Below, piece by piece: positions 5,884 to 12,507 of a stretch of DNA of 15,832 nt; positions within the stretch are counted from its first letter, which is position 1, and each line of letters starts with the position of its first letter. The stretch is from JBDTGE01 sp050742975 (GTDB lineage: Bacteria > Actinomycetota > Actinomycetes > Mycobacteriales > Jatrophihabitantaceae): the NCBI GenBank assembly GCA_050742975.1, contig JBOGDQ010000251.1, positions 1 through 15,832 on the forward strand, given 5' to 3'. The notes under the pieces are model-generated. The model worked only from the letters and a program-made list of their open reading frames with translations, had not been told where the DNA came from and searched no databases. The translations under genes and the position numbers were made by a program.

Positions 5884-6686
5884 CGGCGACGCGGTCACCT
5901 GCCGAGCCGCTTGCCGACCGGGTGCCCGGCCCGATCATGTTCGTCCGGTACGCGTTCCCACCCAACTTCCACGGCTCGTGCGGACCGCCGGACTCGCAGG
6001 GCCTGTTCCAGTACGGGGTCACCGCCGTCGTCGACGGCGGGTTGCGCGAGCTGGCCCGCCAGTTCGCGGGCGCGTGGCCGTACCTCGAGCTGATCTCGTC
6101 CGTGAGCGGCGTCGGCGACCCGCTGGATCGGCGAGTGGTGGAGGCGTACTGGGTCGGCAACCGGCTGCTCGACCGGGTCGGCGCCGGCCCGCTACGCGGC
6201 TCGATGGACGAGCGGTTCCGGCTGCGGACCGGTCGAGAGTTCGGCAAGCTCGCCGAGGCGGTGGCCGCCGGTGGAATGCCGCACCACAGCTTCCACGTCT
6301 TCTGCATCTACCCGTGGGTCGGGCTGCTCGGGGACGACCGCCGCTACGAGCAGGCGCTGATGGTGCTGGACCGGTGCCGCGTGCGGTGGGGGCGGGTGCG
6401 CGAAGTGCGTCCCGACCAGCTCGCGGTCGAGTCGCAACCATTGCTGTTCGAGCACGGACGGCTGCTCCTCGGCCCGCCACGTCTCGAGGTGGTCGAGCGC
6501 ACGCTCAACGGCGTCGGGCTGGTGCCGCAGTTCGCCGTCGGCGACTGGGTGTCGATGCACTGGGAGTGGGTGTGCGATCGCCTCACGCCCCGGCAGCTGA
6601 AGGCACTGTGCCACTACACCCGCCTGAACCTGGAGGTGGTCAACGAGCGGCTCGACCACCCCGGGGCGATCACCGCTCTCGGCTGA
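5880..6686 (+). CDS. Hydrogenase-operon protein with HypC-like C-terminus (DUF6390 type)
   Basis: A 268-residue protein that I associate with DUF6390, a family next to hypC in actinobacterial hydrogenase operons; function unknown. The N-terminal two-thirds are probably alpha-helical, with the conserved-looking stretches FVRYAFPPNFHGSCGPPDSQ (21-40), WPYLELISSVSGVGDPLD (66-83) and PHHSFHVFCIYPWVGLL (134-150). The C-terminal part (about 187-245) resembles HypC: GDWVSMHWEWVCDRLT (221-236) lines up with GDYVLIHSGFALERMS of the neighbouring HypC, preceded by beta-like sequence, but the N-terminal MC of HypC has no counterpart. The start is the ATG overlapping the hypC stop, with GGCGGGG upstream. 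Its role is likely in maturation or quality control of the large subunit, inferred from the HypC-like end and its position. Its last 17 bases overlap the convergent ABC ATPase gene. Confidence 0.82.
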   Translation: MTATRSPAEPLADRVPGPIMFVRYAFPPNFHGSCGPPDSQGLFQYGVTAVVDGGLRELARQFAGAWPYLELISSVSGVGDPLDRRVVEAYWVGNRLLDRVGAGPLRGSMDERFRLRTGREFGKLAEAVAAGGMPHHSFHVFCIYPWVGLLGDDRRYEQALMVLDRCRVRWGRVREVRPDQLAVESQPLLFEHGRLLLGPPRLEVVERTLNGVGLVPQFAVGDWVSMHWEWVCDRLTPRQLKALCHYTRLNLEVVNERLDHPGAITALG

Positions 6687-7776
6687 GGCTCGGCGTCCGG
6701 GCGGCCGCCGCCTCGCGCGGCAGGGCCCAGGCCCGTCGGATGCCCCACGCCAGCGACTCGCCGACCGCGAAGCGCGGCGACCCGCTCATCTGCAACAGCA
6801 CGGACCCGCAGGGCGTGTCCAGCCGGTAATCGGTGTGTGCGCCTCGGAACTCCCGAGCAGTGACCCGTCCGGCCAGCGGCCCGCCCGGGCACAGCCACTC
6901 CGGACGCAGCAGCAGCTGTACCGACACCGGATCCGCGCCGCTCACCCCTCCGCCCGAGACGATCACCGGACCGTCGCCCAGATCGACCGACAACCCGCCC
7001 TCGCGCACCGCCGCCACCCGGGCACGCAACATGGTGCACGCCCCGGTCAGCACCGCCGTCGCAGCGCTCGCCGGTTCGGCGTAGACGACCTCGGGCGACC
7101 CGAGCTGCACCATCCGGCCGTCGATGACCAGCGCGACCCGGTCCGCGAGCGCGAGCGCCTCGGCGGCGTCGTGGGTCGCGTAGACCGCGGCCGCGCCGGT
7201 CGCCGCCTGCTGCTCGCGCACACTGGCCTGGAAGGCGGCCCGCAGGTGGGTGTCCAGATGGGCCGTCGGCTCGTCGAGCAGGAACAGCTTCGGCGAGCGC
7301 GCCAGCGCCCGGGCCAGGCCCACCCGCTGTTGTTGCCCGCCGGACAGCTGCGCCGGCCGCCGGTCCGCGAGATGGCCCACGCCCAGCCGATCCAGCAGCC
7401 GCAGCGCGCCGGCGCGAGCATCCCGTCGCCCGCTGCCGGCGCGGCGCAGCGGATACGCCACGGTGTCCAGCGCGCTCAGGTGCGGCCACAGCGCGAAGTC
7501 CTGGAACACCAGACCGACATCGCGGCGCTCCGGCGGCGTGCTCCGATGGTGCGTCGCGACGCACCGACCGGCCAGCCAGATCTCGCCGGCGGACGGCGGC
7601 ACCAGACCGGCGACCGCGTTCAACAGGGTCGACTTGCCACACCCGGACGGGCCCAGCACGGCCAGGACGTCGCCGGGCGCCACCGTCAGGTCCAGGTCGT
7701 CGACGGCGACGACGCCGGAGTAACTGACCTGCAGTCCAGCGCAGCACAGGGCGACGTCGGCATCAGGAGCAGACAC
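6670..7776 (-). CDS. ABC importer ATP-binding protein (Fe3+/phosphonate/thiamine type)
   Basis: A 368-residue ATPase energising the importer encoded upstream. With the GTG at 7776 as residue 1: Walker A GPSGCGKST (42-50), Q-loop Q92 in VFQDFALWPHLS, signature LSGGQQQR (144-151), Walker B LFLLDEPT (164-171) and switch H202 (YATHD). After about residue 250 comes a TOBE-like beta domain (LLLRPEWLCPGGPL, then GRVTAREFRGAHTDYRL), which is typical of FbpC/PotA-class ATPases. The GTG is preferred over the ATG at 7830 because GAGG sits 6 bases before it and the ATG would overlap the permease gene by 68 bases; the GTG overlaps it by 14. Last gene of the - strand unit. Substrate is not defined by this subunit. 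Confidence 0.92.
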   Translation of the reverse strand: MSAPDADVALCCAGLQVSYSGVVAVDDLDLTVAPGDVLAVLGPSGCGKSTLLNAVAGLVPPSAGEIWLAGRCVATHHRSTPPERRDVGLVFQDFALWPHLSALDTVAYPLRRAGSGRRDARAGALRLLDRLGVGHLADRRPAQLSGGQQQRVGLARALARSPKLFLLDEPTAHLDTHLRAAFQASVREQQAATGAAAVYATHDAAEALALADRVALVIDGRMVQLGSPEVVYAEPASAATAVLTGACTMLRARVAAVREGGLSVDLGDGPVIVSGGGVSGADPVSVQLLLRPEWLCPGGPLAGRVTAREFRGAHTDYRLDTPCGSVLLQMSGSPRFAVGESLAWGIRRAWALPREAAAARTPSLSRER

Positions 7777-9436
7777 CGGCGACCTCGTGCGAACGCGCCG
7801 GTACACGCGCCGGAGCACGCCGGCGGGCACCGAGTCGCAGCAGCAGCCAGGCCGGGCCGGCGACCGCGAACAGGGGCAGGGTCAGCGCCACCGACAGCGC
7901 CGCGGTCGAGGCCGTGTCGCCGAGTTGTTGGCTGTTGAGCACCGCCACCGCGATCGTCTCGCTGCCGGTCGAGTACAGCAGGCTCGACATCGTCACCTCG
8001 TGCAACGCCGAGACGAAGACCAGCAGCCACGCACCCGCGAGCGCCGGCGCGAGTGCCGGAAGCCACACCGTCCGCAGCGCGACGAGCGCCCCGGCACCGC
8101 TCGTGCGGGCGGCATGCCACTCACCGGCAGGCATCCGGTCGACGGCGCCGGACACCGCGCGGTGCGCGAGCGCCCAGAACTTCGCGAGATACGCGAGCAG
8201 GATCAGAGTGAGCGTGCCGCCGAGCATGCGGTCATAGGCGACGAGCAGGCCAACCGCCAGCGCCGAGCCGGGGATCGCGAACGTCAGCATCACCACCGCG
8301 CCCAGCAGCCGCCCCGCCCGGCTGCGCTCCAGCGCGGCGACGATCGCCCCGAGCACGGTGAGGACCAGCGCGGCGAGCACAGCGAGCTGGACGCTGTGCA
8401 CGAACGCGGTACGGGTCGGTGCGTCCAGTGCGGACCGAAAGTTGTCGAGGGTCCAGTTTCCCGGCGTCGGCGGCAGCCCGATCGCCCGGGTCACCGACGC
8501 CGCGACGAGCGCGGCCGTCGGCAGCAACACGGTCAGCACCGCGTAACACCCCACGAGCGCGGCAACCACGGTGACACCGACCGTGCGCCGGCGCAGCGAA
8601 AACCCGCCAACCACCGAGGTGGTCCGGCGCGAACGCAGCCGCGGAGCGAGGACGACGTCGGCCGGAATCAGCAGCACCGCGGCAACCAGCGCCAGGCCCA
8701 GGGCCAGTGCGACCGCGTCCCGGAACGACGCCGGGTCGCTGCCGAACGCGAGATCGCTGTACAACCGGGTGGTCAGCGTCGCATAGCCGGCCGGCGTACC
8801 GAGCACCTGTGGCACGGCGAAGCTCTCCAACGTGGCCACGAAGGTCAGCACCACCTCGGCTGCGAGGACGGGACGCAGCAGCGGCAACGTCACCGTCCGC
8901 AGCGCTATCCAGGGACCGGCACCGCTCATCCGGGCGGCGAGTTCGAGTTCTGGCTGTGCCCGGGTCGCCAGCCCGGCGGCGCTGAGCAGGTAGCAGATCG
9001 GCACCGCGTCGACGACGAGCACGAGCATGATCCCCACCGGCCCGGTCAGGCTCGTCCACCACGCGCCGACGAGCTGATCGGTGAAGCCGCCCCGCCCGTA
9101 CGCCTGGGTCCAGCTGTAGCCGATGACGAACTGCGGGACGAGCAGGGGAAGCACCACCAGCACCCGGAGCACGCGCCGAAACGGCACGTCAGGGTGACGC
9201 AGCAGCAGCGCCAGCCCGGTGCCCAGCGGCACCGCGAGCAACGGCACGATCACCGCGAGCTCGAAGGAGTGCGCGACGGCCGTCCCGAACCCGGGCGCAC
9301 GCAGCACCGCCGCGATCGACGAGCCCCCGTCACTCGCTACTACCCGGACAAGCTGACCGATCGGTACCGCGACCATCGCGACCGCCGCGGCCACCGCAGC
9401 CAGCGCAGCCAGTCGTTCGCCGGCACGCGTCCGCAT
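7763..9436 (-). CDS. ABC importer permease, two fused permease domains
   Basis: A 557-residue inner-membrane protein with about 12 hydrophobic segments, arranged as two homologous halves (about 1-265 and 285-557), as in FbpB/SfuB-type iron permeases. Each half carries an EAA coupling loop contacting the ATPase: ELAARMSGAGPWIALRTVTL (165-184) and WHAARTSGAGALVALRTVWL (440-459). The shared SGAG and ALRTV elements make the internal duplication visible by eye. The ATG shares one base with the stop of the binding-protein gene (TGATG), which fixes the start; the frame is open further upstream only as shadow of that gene. A single fused permease means no second permease gene is needed, so with the flanking genes the importer is complete. 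Confidence 0.92.
   Translation of the reverse strand: MRTRAGERLAALAAVAAAVAMVAVPIGQLVRVVASDGGSSIAAVLRAPGFGTAVAHSFELAVIVPLLAVPLGTGLALLLRHPDVPFRRVLRVLVVLPLLVPQFVIGYSWTQAYGRGGFTDQLVGAWWTSLTGPVGIMLVLVVDAVPICYLLSAAGLATRAQPELELAARMSGAGPWIALRTVTLPLLRPVLAAEVVLTFVATLESFAVPQVLGTPAGYATLTTRLYSDLAFGSDPASFRDAVALALGLALVAAVLLIPADVVLAPRLRSRRTTSVVGGFSLRRRTVGVTVVAALVGCYAVLTVLLPTAALVAASVTRAIGLPPTPGNWTLDNFRSALDAPTRTAFVHSVQLAVLAALVLTVLGAIVAALERSRAGRLLGAVVMLTFAIPGSALAVGLLVAYDRMLGGTLTLILLAYLAKFWALAHRAVSGAVDRMPAGEWHAARTSGAGALVALRTVWLPALAPALAGAWLLVFVSALHEVTMSSLLYSTGSETIAVAVLNSQQLGDTASTAALSVALTLPLFAVAGPAWLLLRLGARRRAPARVPARSHEVAGVCS
7783..7786 (-). promoter_or_regulatory. Ribosome binding site deciding the GTG start of the ABC ATPase
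   Basis: GAGG on the - strand, 6 bases before the GTG at 7776 and inside the end of the permease gene. The alternative ATG at 7830 has no comparable site. Confidence 0.45.
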
Positions 9437-10416
9437 CACGAGAAGATGGCAGAATAGCGCGCGAGCACTGACTTGTACGTGCTGAACAGGCTGGGCCAAT
9501 CCGGCGCCGCGGTCGGGCTGGCCGGCGGGATCGGCGGCCCGCCGAGGCCGCCGATCGTGACGTAGGTTCCCTGCTCGGCCATCAGCTTCTGCCCGTCGCG
9601 GCTGGCGGCGAAGGCGGCGAACGTGTCGGCCAGCGGCGAATGGTTCCTCTTCGTCGTCAGCCCGATCGGCGCGTAGATCGCGACGCCGCCCGGCCGGGGC
9701 CACGCGACCTGGATAGGTGAGCCCTTCTCCTGCGCCGTGTACCCCGCGTTGGCAAGCGTGACACCTGCTGAGTAGGTGCCCTGCGCAACGCCGTCGAGCG
9801 TGTCGGCCGGCGCGTTGACCTGCACCGCGCCGTTGTCCTTGAGCTTGCGGTAGTAGTCGATACCGTAGCCCGGCGCCGAGGCGAAGTAGCCCAGCAGCCC
9901 CAGCGCCGACGCAGCGAAGCTGGGGCTCGGCAGAGCCACCTTTCCCCGGAACCGCGACCCGGCCAGCTCGGCCCAGGTCGTCGGCGCGGCGATCCCCTTG
10001 TGGACGACGAGCACCATGTACAGCAGATCCACCCCGACGAAGTGCGGCGTGCGATCAGCGCTGGGGATTGCGGACGCGTTCGGCGGGGTCCACGCGCGAA
10101 GCAGCCCCTGCGCGTCATAGCCGTGCATCGTCAACGGATCGCACGCCCAGATCACGTCCGCCTCGATCCCACCGGACCGCACGTCCGCCGCAACCCGTGC
10201 GTTCAGCTGCCCGGTCGGCGCGCGGAAGACGTTCACCTTCGCACCGTGGTGCGCCCGCTCGAACGCGCTCACCACGGCCTGCTCGACGTTCGCGCTCGCG
10301 CACGTGTACAGCGTCATCGACGATGACCCGACGCCCGATCCGGACCCATTGCCGCAGGCGGACACGATGAGGACGGCAACAGCAAGGGGGACCAGCCGGC
10401 GCACGCGACAGGTCAC
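9436..10416 (-). CDS. Lipoprotein solute-binding protein of ABC importer
   Basis: A 326-residue extracytoplasmic binding protein. It has a lipoprotein signal: basic MTCRVRR, a hydrophobic core and the lipobox VSAC with C21, followed by a Gly/Ser linker. The mature part reads as an FbpA/2-aminoethylphosphonate-type binding protein: LYTCASANVEQAVVSAFERA (36-55), GIEADVIWACD (83-93), TTWAELAGSRFRGKVALPSP (146-165) and GSPIQVAWPRPGGVAIYAPI (232-251). The start is the GTG overlapping the regulator's stop by 4 bases (GTGA). At the place where ferric-binding FbpA proteins have a paired tyrosine after the VAxG helix, this one has NAGY with a lone Y226, so a classic ferric-ion role is not supported; phosphonate or another small anion or organic solute remains open. 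Substrate unknown; family role secure. Confidence 0.9.
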   Translation of the reverse strand: MTCRVRRLVPLAVAVLIVSACGNGSGSGVGSSSMTLYTCASANVEQAVVSAFERAHHGAKVNVFRAPTGQLNARVAADVRSGGIEADVIWACDPLTMHGYDAQGLLRAWTPPNASAIPSADRTPHFVGVDLLYMVLVVHKGIAAPTTWAELAGSRFRGKVALPSPSFAASALGLLGYFASAPGYGIDYYRKLKDNGAVQVNAPADTLDGVAQGTYSAGVTLANAGYTAQEKGSPIQVAWPRPGGVAIYAPIGLTTKRNHSPLADTFAAFAASRDGQKLMAEQGTYVTIGGLGGPPIPPASPTAAPDWPSLFSTYKSVLARYSAIFS

Positions 10417-10883
10417 GGTCGACCGTCCGGTCCGTCCTGATGCGTCGGGTCGACGGAGCCGCGGACGGTGGCGAGGCGAAGCCCACGGTCGGGCAGGCCC
10501 GCGCCGAGGATCAGCGACGCCGACGACGTGACCGGCCGCTCATCGACGATGTGTGGTGCCACGCGCCGTCCAGCCGCGACTGCCCCGGCACCGGTGCGAT
10601 CGCTCCCGACATCTGGCTCCCACCTGTCCGGATCATCGGTGAGGCCGACGATGAAGGTGACCGTGCAGTCGAGCGCCACAGCGATCTCGGGCAACTTCGC
10701 GACATCCAGGCCGGCGCCGTGTTCGAGGCTGGACAGCGCCCGGTTGGTCGTCCGCACGCCACACCTGGCCAGCCTGGTGACGACCTGCTTCTGGGTCAGC
10801 CCGAGATCCGCGCGGCGCGCACGCAGCCGCTGGGCAATGAGCAGTTGCCTGCCTGGCCACGTCTGGCCAATGCCGAGATCCAT
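10413..10883 (-). CDS. XRE-type helix-turn-helix regulator of the ABC importer operon
   Basis: A 156-residue protein with an XRE/lambda-repressor-like DNA-binding domain at about residues 17-82: LRARRADLGLTQKQVVTRLA (helices 1-2), then NRALSSLEHGAGLDVAKLPE as recognition helix and following helix, and ALDCTVTFIVGL closing the fold. The stretch after about residue 88 is Gly/Pro/Arg-rich and shows no clear ligand domain. The ATG at 10883 is preceded by GGTGGG. The stop overlaps the GTG of the binding-protein gene, so regulator and transporter are made from the same message; control of its own operon is the natural inference. A direct repeat around its start (10881-10911) is a possible binding site. 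No sensing residues can be identified. Confidence 0.85.
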   Translation of the reverse strand: MDLGIGQTWPGRQLLIAQRLRARRADLGLTQKQVVTRLARCGVRTTNRALSSLEHGAGLDVAKLPEIAVALDCTVTFIVGLTDDPDRWEPDVGSDRTGAGAVAAGRRVAPHIVDERPVTSSASLILGAGLPDRGLRLATVRGSVDPTHQDGPDGRP

Positions 10884-10911
10884 CGCTACCCACCGCCGAG
10901 TTCATCGCTAC
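10881..10911. repeat. Direct repeat CATCGCTAC x2, candidate operator at the regulator start
   Basis: CATCGCTAC occurs at 10881-10889 and again at 10903-10911, start to start 22 bases, about two helical turns. On the - strand it reads GTAGCGATG, and the copy nearer the gene contains the regulator's start codon. A regulator binding here would block its own translation start region. The repeat is seen directly; the operator role is inferred. Confidence 0.35.
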
Positions 10912-10948
10912 TCCACGACGGTGAATCCGTCAATGACGCAATCCCGGA

Positions 10949-11221
10949 TCAGGGTTGCGGGCTGCCCATCCCCGCCAGCGGATAAACCTCGTACCGGGCG
11001 AAGTTGAACACCGGGCTGCGCGCCAGCAGCCGCTCGAACTCCTCGTGCGAGTCCACCTCGTAGATCCACGCGCCGCCGTGCGCTCCCACGACGTGGTACC
11101 GCGAGAGCAGCTTGCCGCGTGTTTCCAAGTCGGCACCGTAGTCCGACATCCTGGCCACCGCCTGCGCCATCTCGCGTGAGAGCAGCGACAGCTCCATGCG
11201 CCACAGCACCAGGAACTTCAT
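10949..11221 (-). CDS. Small dimeric alpha/beta-barrel-like protein (muconolactone isomerase/DUF3303-like)
   Basis: A 90-residue protein: strand-like MKFLVLWRMEL, a helix (16-38), a strand HVVGAHGGAWIYEVDS (43-58), a helix EEFERLLARSPVF (60-72) and a last strand ARYEVYPLAGM (75-85). This beta-alpha-beta-beta-alpha-beta order, and the GGAWIYEVDSHEEFERLLA core, match ferredoxin-like dimeric barrels such as muconolactone-isomerase-like and DUF3303 proteins. No aromatic-degradation genes are nearby, so no enzymatic role is claimed. It has a weak ribosome site. It is the promoter-proximal gene on the - strand, 65 bases before the XRE regulator, so it may be the first gene of the transporter transcript or an independent unit. 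Confidence 0.72.
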   Translation of the reverse strand: MKFLVLWRMELSLLSREMAQAVARMSDYGADLETRGKLLSRYHVVGAHGGAWIYEVDSHEEFERLLARSPVFNFARYEVYPLAGMGSPQP

Positions 11222-11267
11222 CGCTGGAGAGTATCGCTGCTCTCGGAGAATCGAAGGCCAAGACGAC

Positions 11268-11308
11268 CAGTTTCCGGACTGCCGGAGTGCCCCGCCTCCC
11301 GGAAACTG
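11268..11308. promoter_or_regulatory. Perfect 10-bp inverted repeat between the divergent genes, candidate operator
   Basis: CAGTTTCCGG (11268-11277) is exactly complementary to CCGGAAACTG (11299-11308), with 21 bases between the arms. The arm centres are 31 bases apart, about three helical turns, so both half-sites face the same side of the DNA. It lies in the 143-base gap (11222-11364) between the small barrel gene and sbcD. No T-run follows either arm, so it does not look like an intrinsic terminator. Confidence 0.4.
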
Positions 11309-11328
11309 TCCGACCGGCGCCGCATACT
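11301..11328 (+). promoter_or_regulatory. Possible sbcDC promoter
   Basis: CATACT at 11323-11328 is a fair -10 match (TANNNT-like), 16 bases after GGAAAC (11301-11306) as a poor -35. It would give a leader of about 30 bases before the sbcD start at 11365. The putative -35 overlaps the right arm of the inverted repeat, so a bound protein could repress it. Weak by consensus; offered as the best candidate in the gap. Confidence 0.2.
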
Positions 11329-11343
11329 CGCAGGACGACAGGC

Positions 11344-11352
11344 GGAGGAGGG
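11344..11352 (+). promoter_or_regulatory. Ribosome binding site of sbcD
   Basis: GGAGGAGGG is a strong purine tract, but it ends 12 bases before the ATG at 11365, a rather long spacing. No ATG, GTG or TTG lies in frame between them, so the ATG at 11365 is kept as start. Confidence 0.45.
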
Positions 11353-11364
11353 CACGGCACGGTC

Positions 11365-12507
11365 ATGAGGTTGCTGCACACGTCGGACTGGCATCTGGGC
11401 CGCACCCTGCACGGTGCCTCGCTGATCGAGCACCAGCGCGCGTTCCTGGACTGGCTGCTGGCGACCGCAATCGGCGAGGGGGTCGACGCGGTGCTGGTGG
11501 CCGGGGACGTCTACGACCGGGCCGTTCCGCCGACCGACGCGGTGCGCCTGCTCGACGACTCGCTGGCCGGGTTCGCCGCGGCGCGCATCCCCGTCGTGAT
11601 CACCAGTGGCAACCACGATTCGGCCATCCGGCTCGGGTTCGGCAGCGCGCTCAACCGCGCGGCCGGCGTCCACCTGCGTACCGATCTCGCGGCCCTCACC
11701 GATCCGCTCGTCCTGCGCGACGGTGCCGGTGAGCTCGCCGTCTACGGCATCCCCTACCTGCTGCCGGACGCGGTGCTGGACGAGCTGGGCGCGGACCGCT
11801 CCCACGCGTCGGTGCTCGCTGCCGCTGTTGCCCGGCTGCGTGCGGACGCGGCGGCGCGCGGCATCTCCCGCGTGGTCGCGCTGGCCCACGCGTTCGTGAC
11901 CGGCGGGCAGTCGTCCGAGTCCGAGCGGGACATCCGGGTGGGCGGCATCGGTGACGCGCCGGCGAGCGTGTTCCGCGGGCTCACCTACGCGGCGCTGGGC
12001 CACCTGCACGGAGCGCAGCGGATCGCCGAGCGGGTGCGCTACTCGGGCTCGCCGCTCGCGTACTCCTTCTCCGAGCGCGATCACGCGAAGTCGGTTGCCC
12101 TGATCGACGTCGCCGCCGACGGCACGATCGGCACGAGGCTGCTGCCGACGCCGGTGCCGCGCCCGCTGCGGGAGGTCCGCGGCCGAATCGAGGAGCTGCT
12201 CGCCTGCGCCGATGCGGGGCTTGCCGAAGCCTGGGTGAAGGCGGTACTGACCGACGCGCGCCGGCCCATGGCGCCGATGGAGCGGCTGCGTGAGAGGTGG
12301 CCGCACACGCTGGTCCTCGACTTCGCGCCGGAGGGCGTCGCCGCCGATCCCGCGACCGACCTGGCCCGGATCCGCGAGGCGTCCGACCCGGTCGAGATCT
12401 GCGCGCACTTCATGGAGTGGGTCGACTCCACCCGGCCGGACAGGGCGCACGAGAACGAGCTGCGCAGCGCCGTCGAGGCCGTGCGCCGGCTGGAGGCGTC
12501 GGCATGA
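11365..12507 (+). CDS. sbcD: Exonuclease SbcD (Mre11-like nuclease subunit)
   Basis: A 380-residue metallophosphoesterase, the usual length for SbcD. With SbcC it forms the ATP-dependent double-strand nuclease that opens hairpins and blocked DNA ends (bacterial Mre11-Rad50). The Mn-binding motifs are in order: SDWH (D8, H10), AGDVYDR (D48), SGNHD (N83, H84), H175 in ALAHAF and GHLHG (H213, H215). The C-terminal third (about 270-380) fits the SbcC-binding/capping region. The start ATG gives MRLLHTSDWHLGR, the classic N-terminus. The stop overlaps the sbcC start as ATGA, so the two are translationally coupled. All motifs are intact; nothing odd was seen. Confidence 0.97.
   Translation: MRLLHTSDWHLGRTLHGASLIEHQRAFLDWLLATAIGEGVDAVLVAGDVYDRAVPPTDAVRLLDDSLAGFAAARIPVVITSGNHDSAIRLGFGSALNRAAGVHLRTDLAALTDPLVLRDGAGELAVYGIPYLLPDAVLDELGADRSHASVLAAAVARLRADAAARGISRVVALAHAFVTGGQSSESERDIRVGGIGDAPASVFRGLTYAALGHLHGAQRIAERVRYSGSPLAYSFSERDHAKSVALIDVAADGTIGTRLLPTPVPRPLREVRGRIEELLACADAGLAEAWVKAVLTDARRPMAPMERLRERWPHTLVLDFAPEGVAADPATDLARIREASDPVEICAHFMEWVDSTRPDRAHENELRSAVEAVRRLEASA

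Noticed and set aside
7787..9457. A very long open frame on the + strand opposite the permease gene
   Set aside because: It encodes Arg/Gln/His-rich low-complexity sequence with no domain. The - strand frame has membrane helices and two EAA loops. Long antisense frames are expected at this GC content.
11268..11308. The inverted repeat as an intrinsic terminator
   Set aside because: The loop is 21 bases long, no T-run follows on either strand, and the flanking genes diverge, so no transcript is expected to end there.
11218..12450. Long open frame on the - strand opposite sbcD
   Set aside because: Shadow of sbcD; no domains, Arg/Gly/Val/Gln-rich, and it conflicts with the clear metallophosphoesterase motifs on the + strand.
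12297..12503. N-terminal extension of SbcC by 69 codons
   Set aside because: This stretch is sbcD read out of frame; family members start MRLHSLELRAFGPF, and the ATG at 12504 overlaps the sbcD stop as ATGA.
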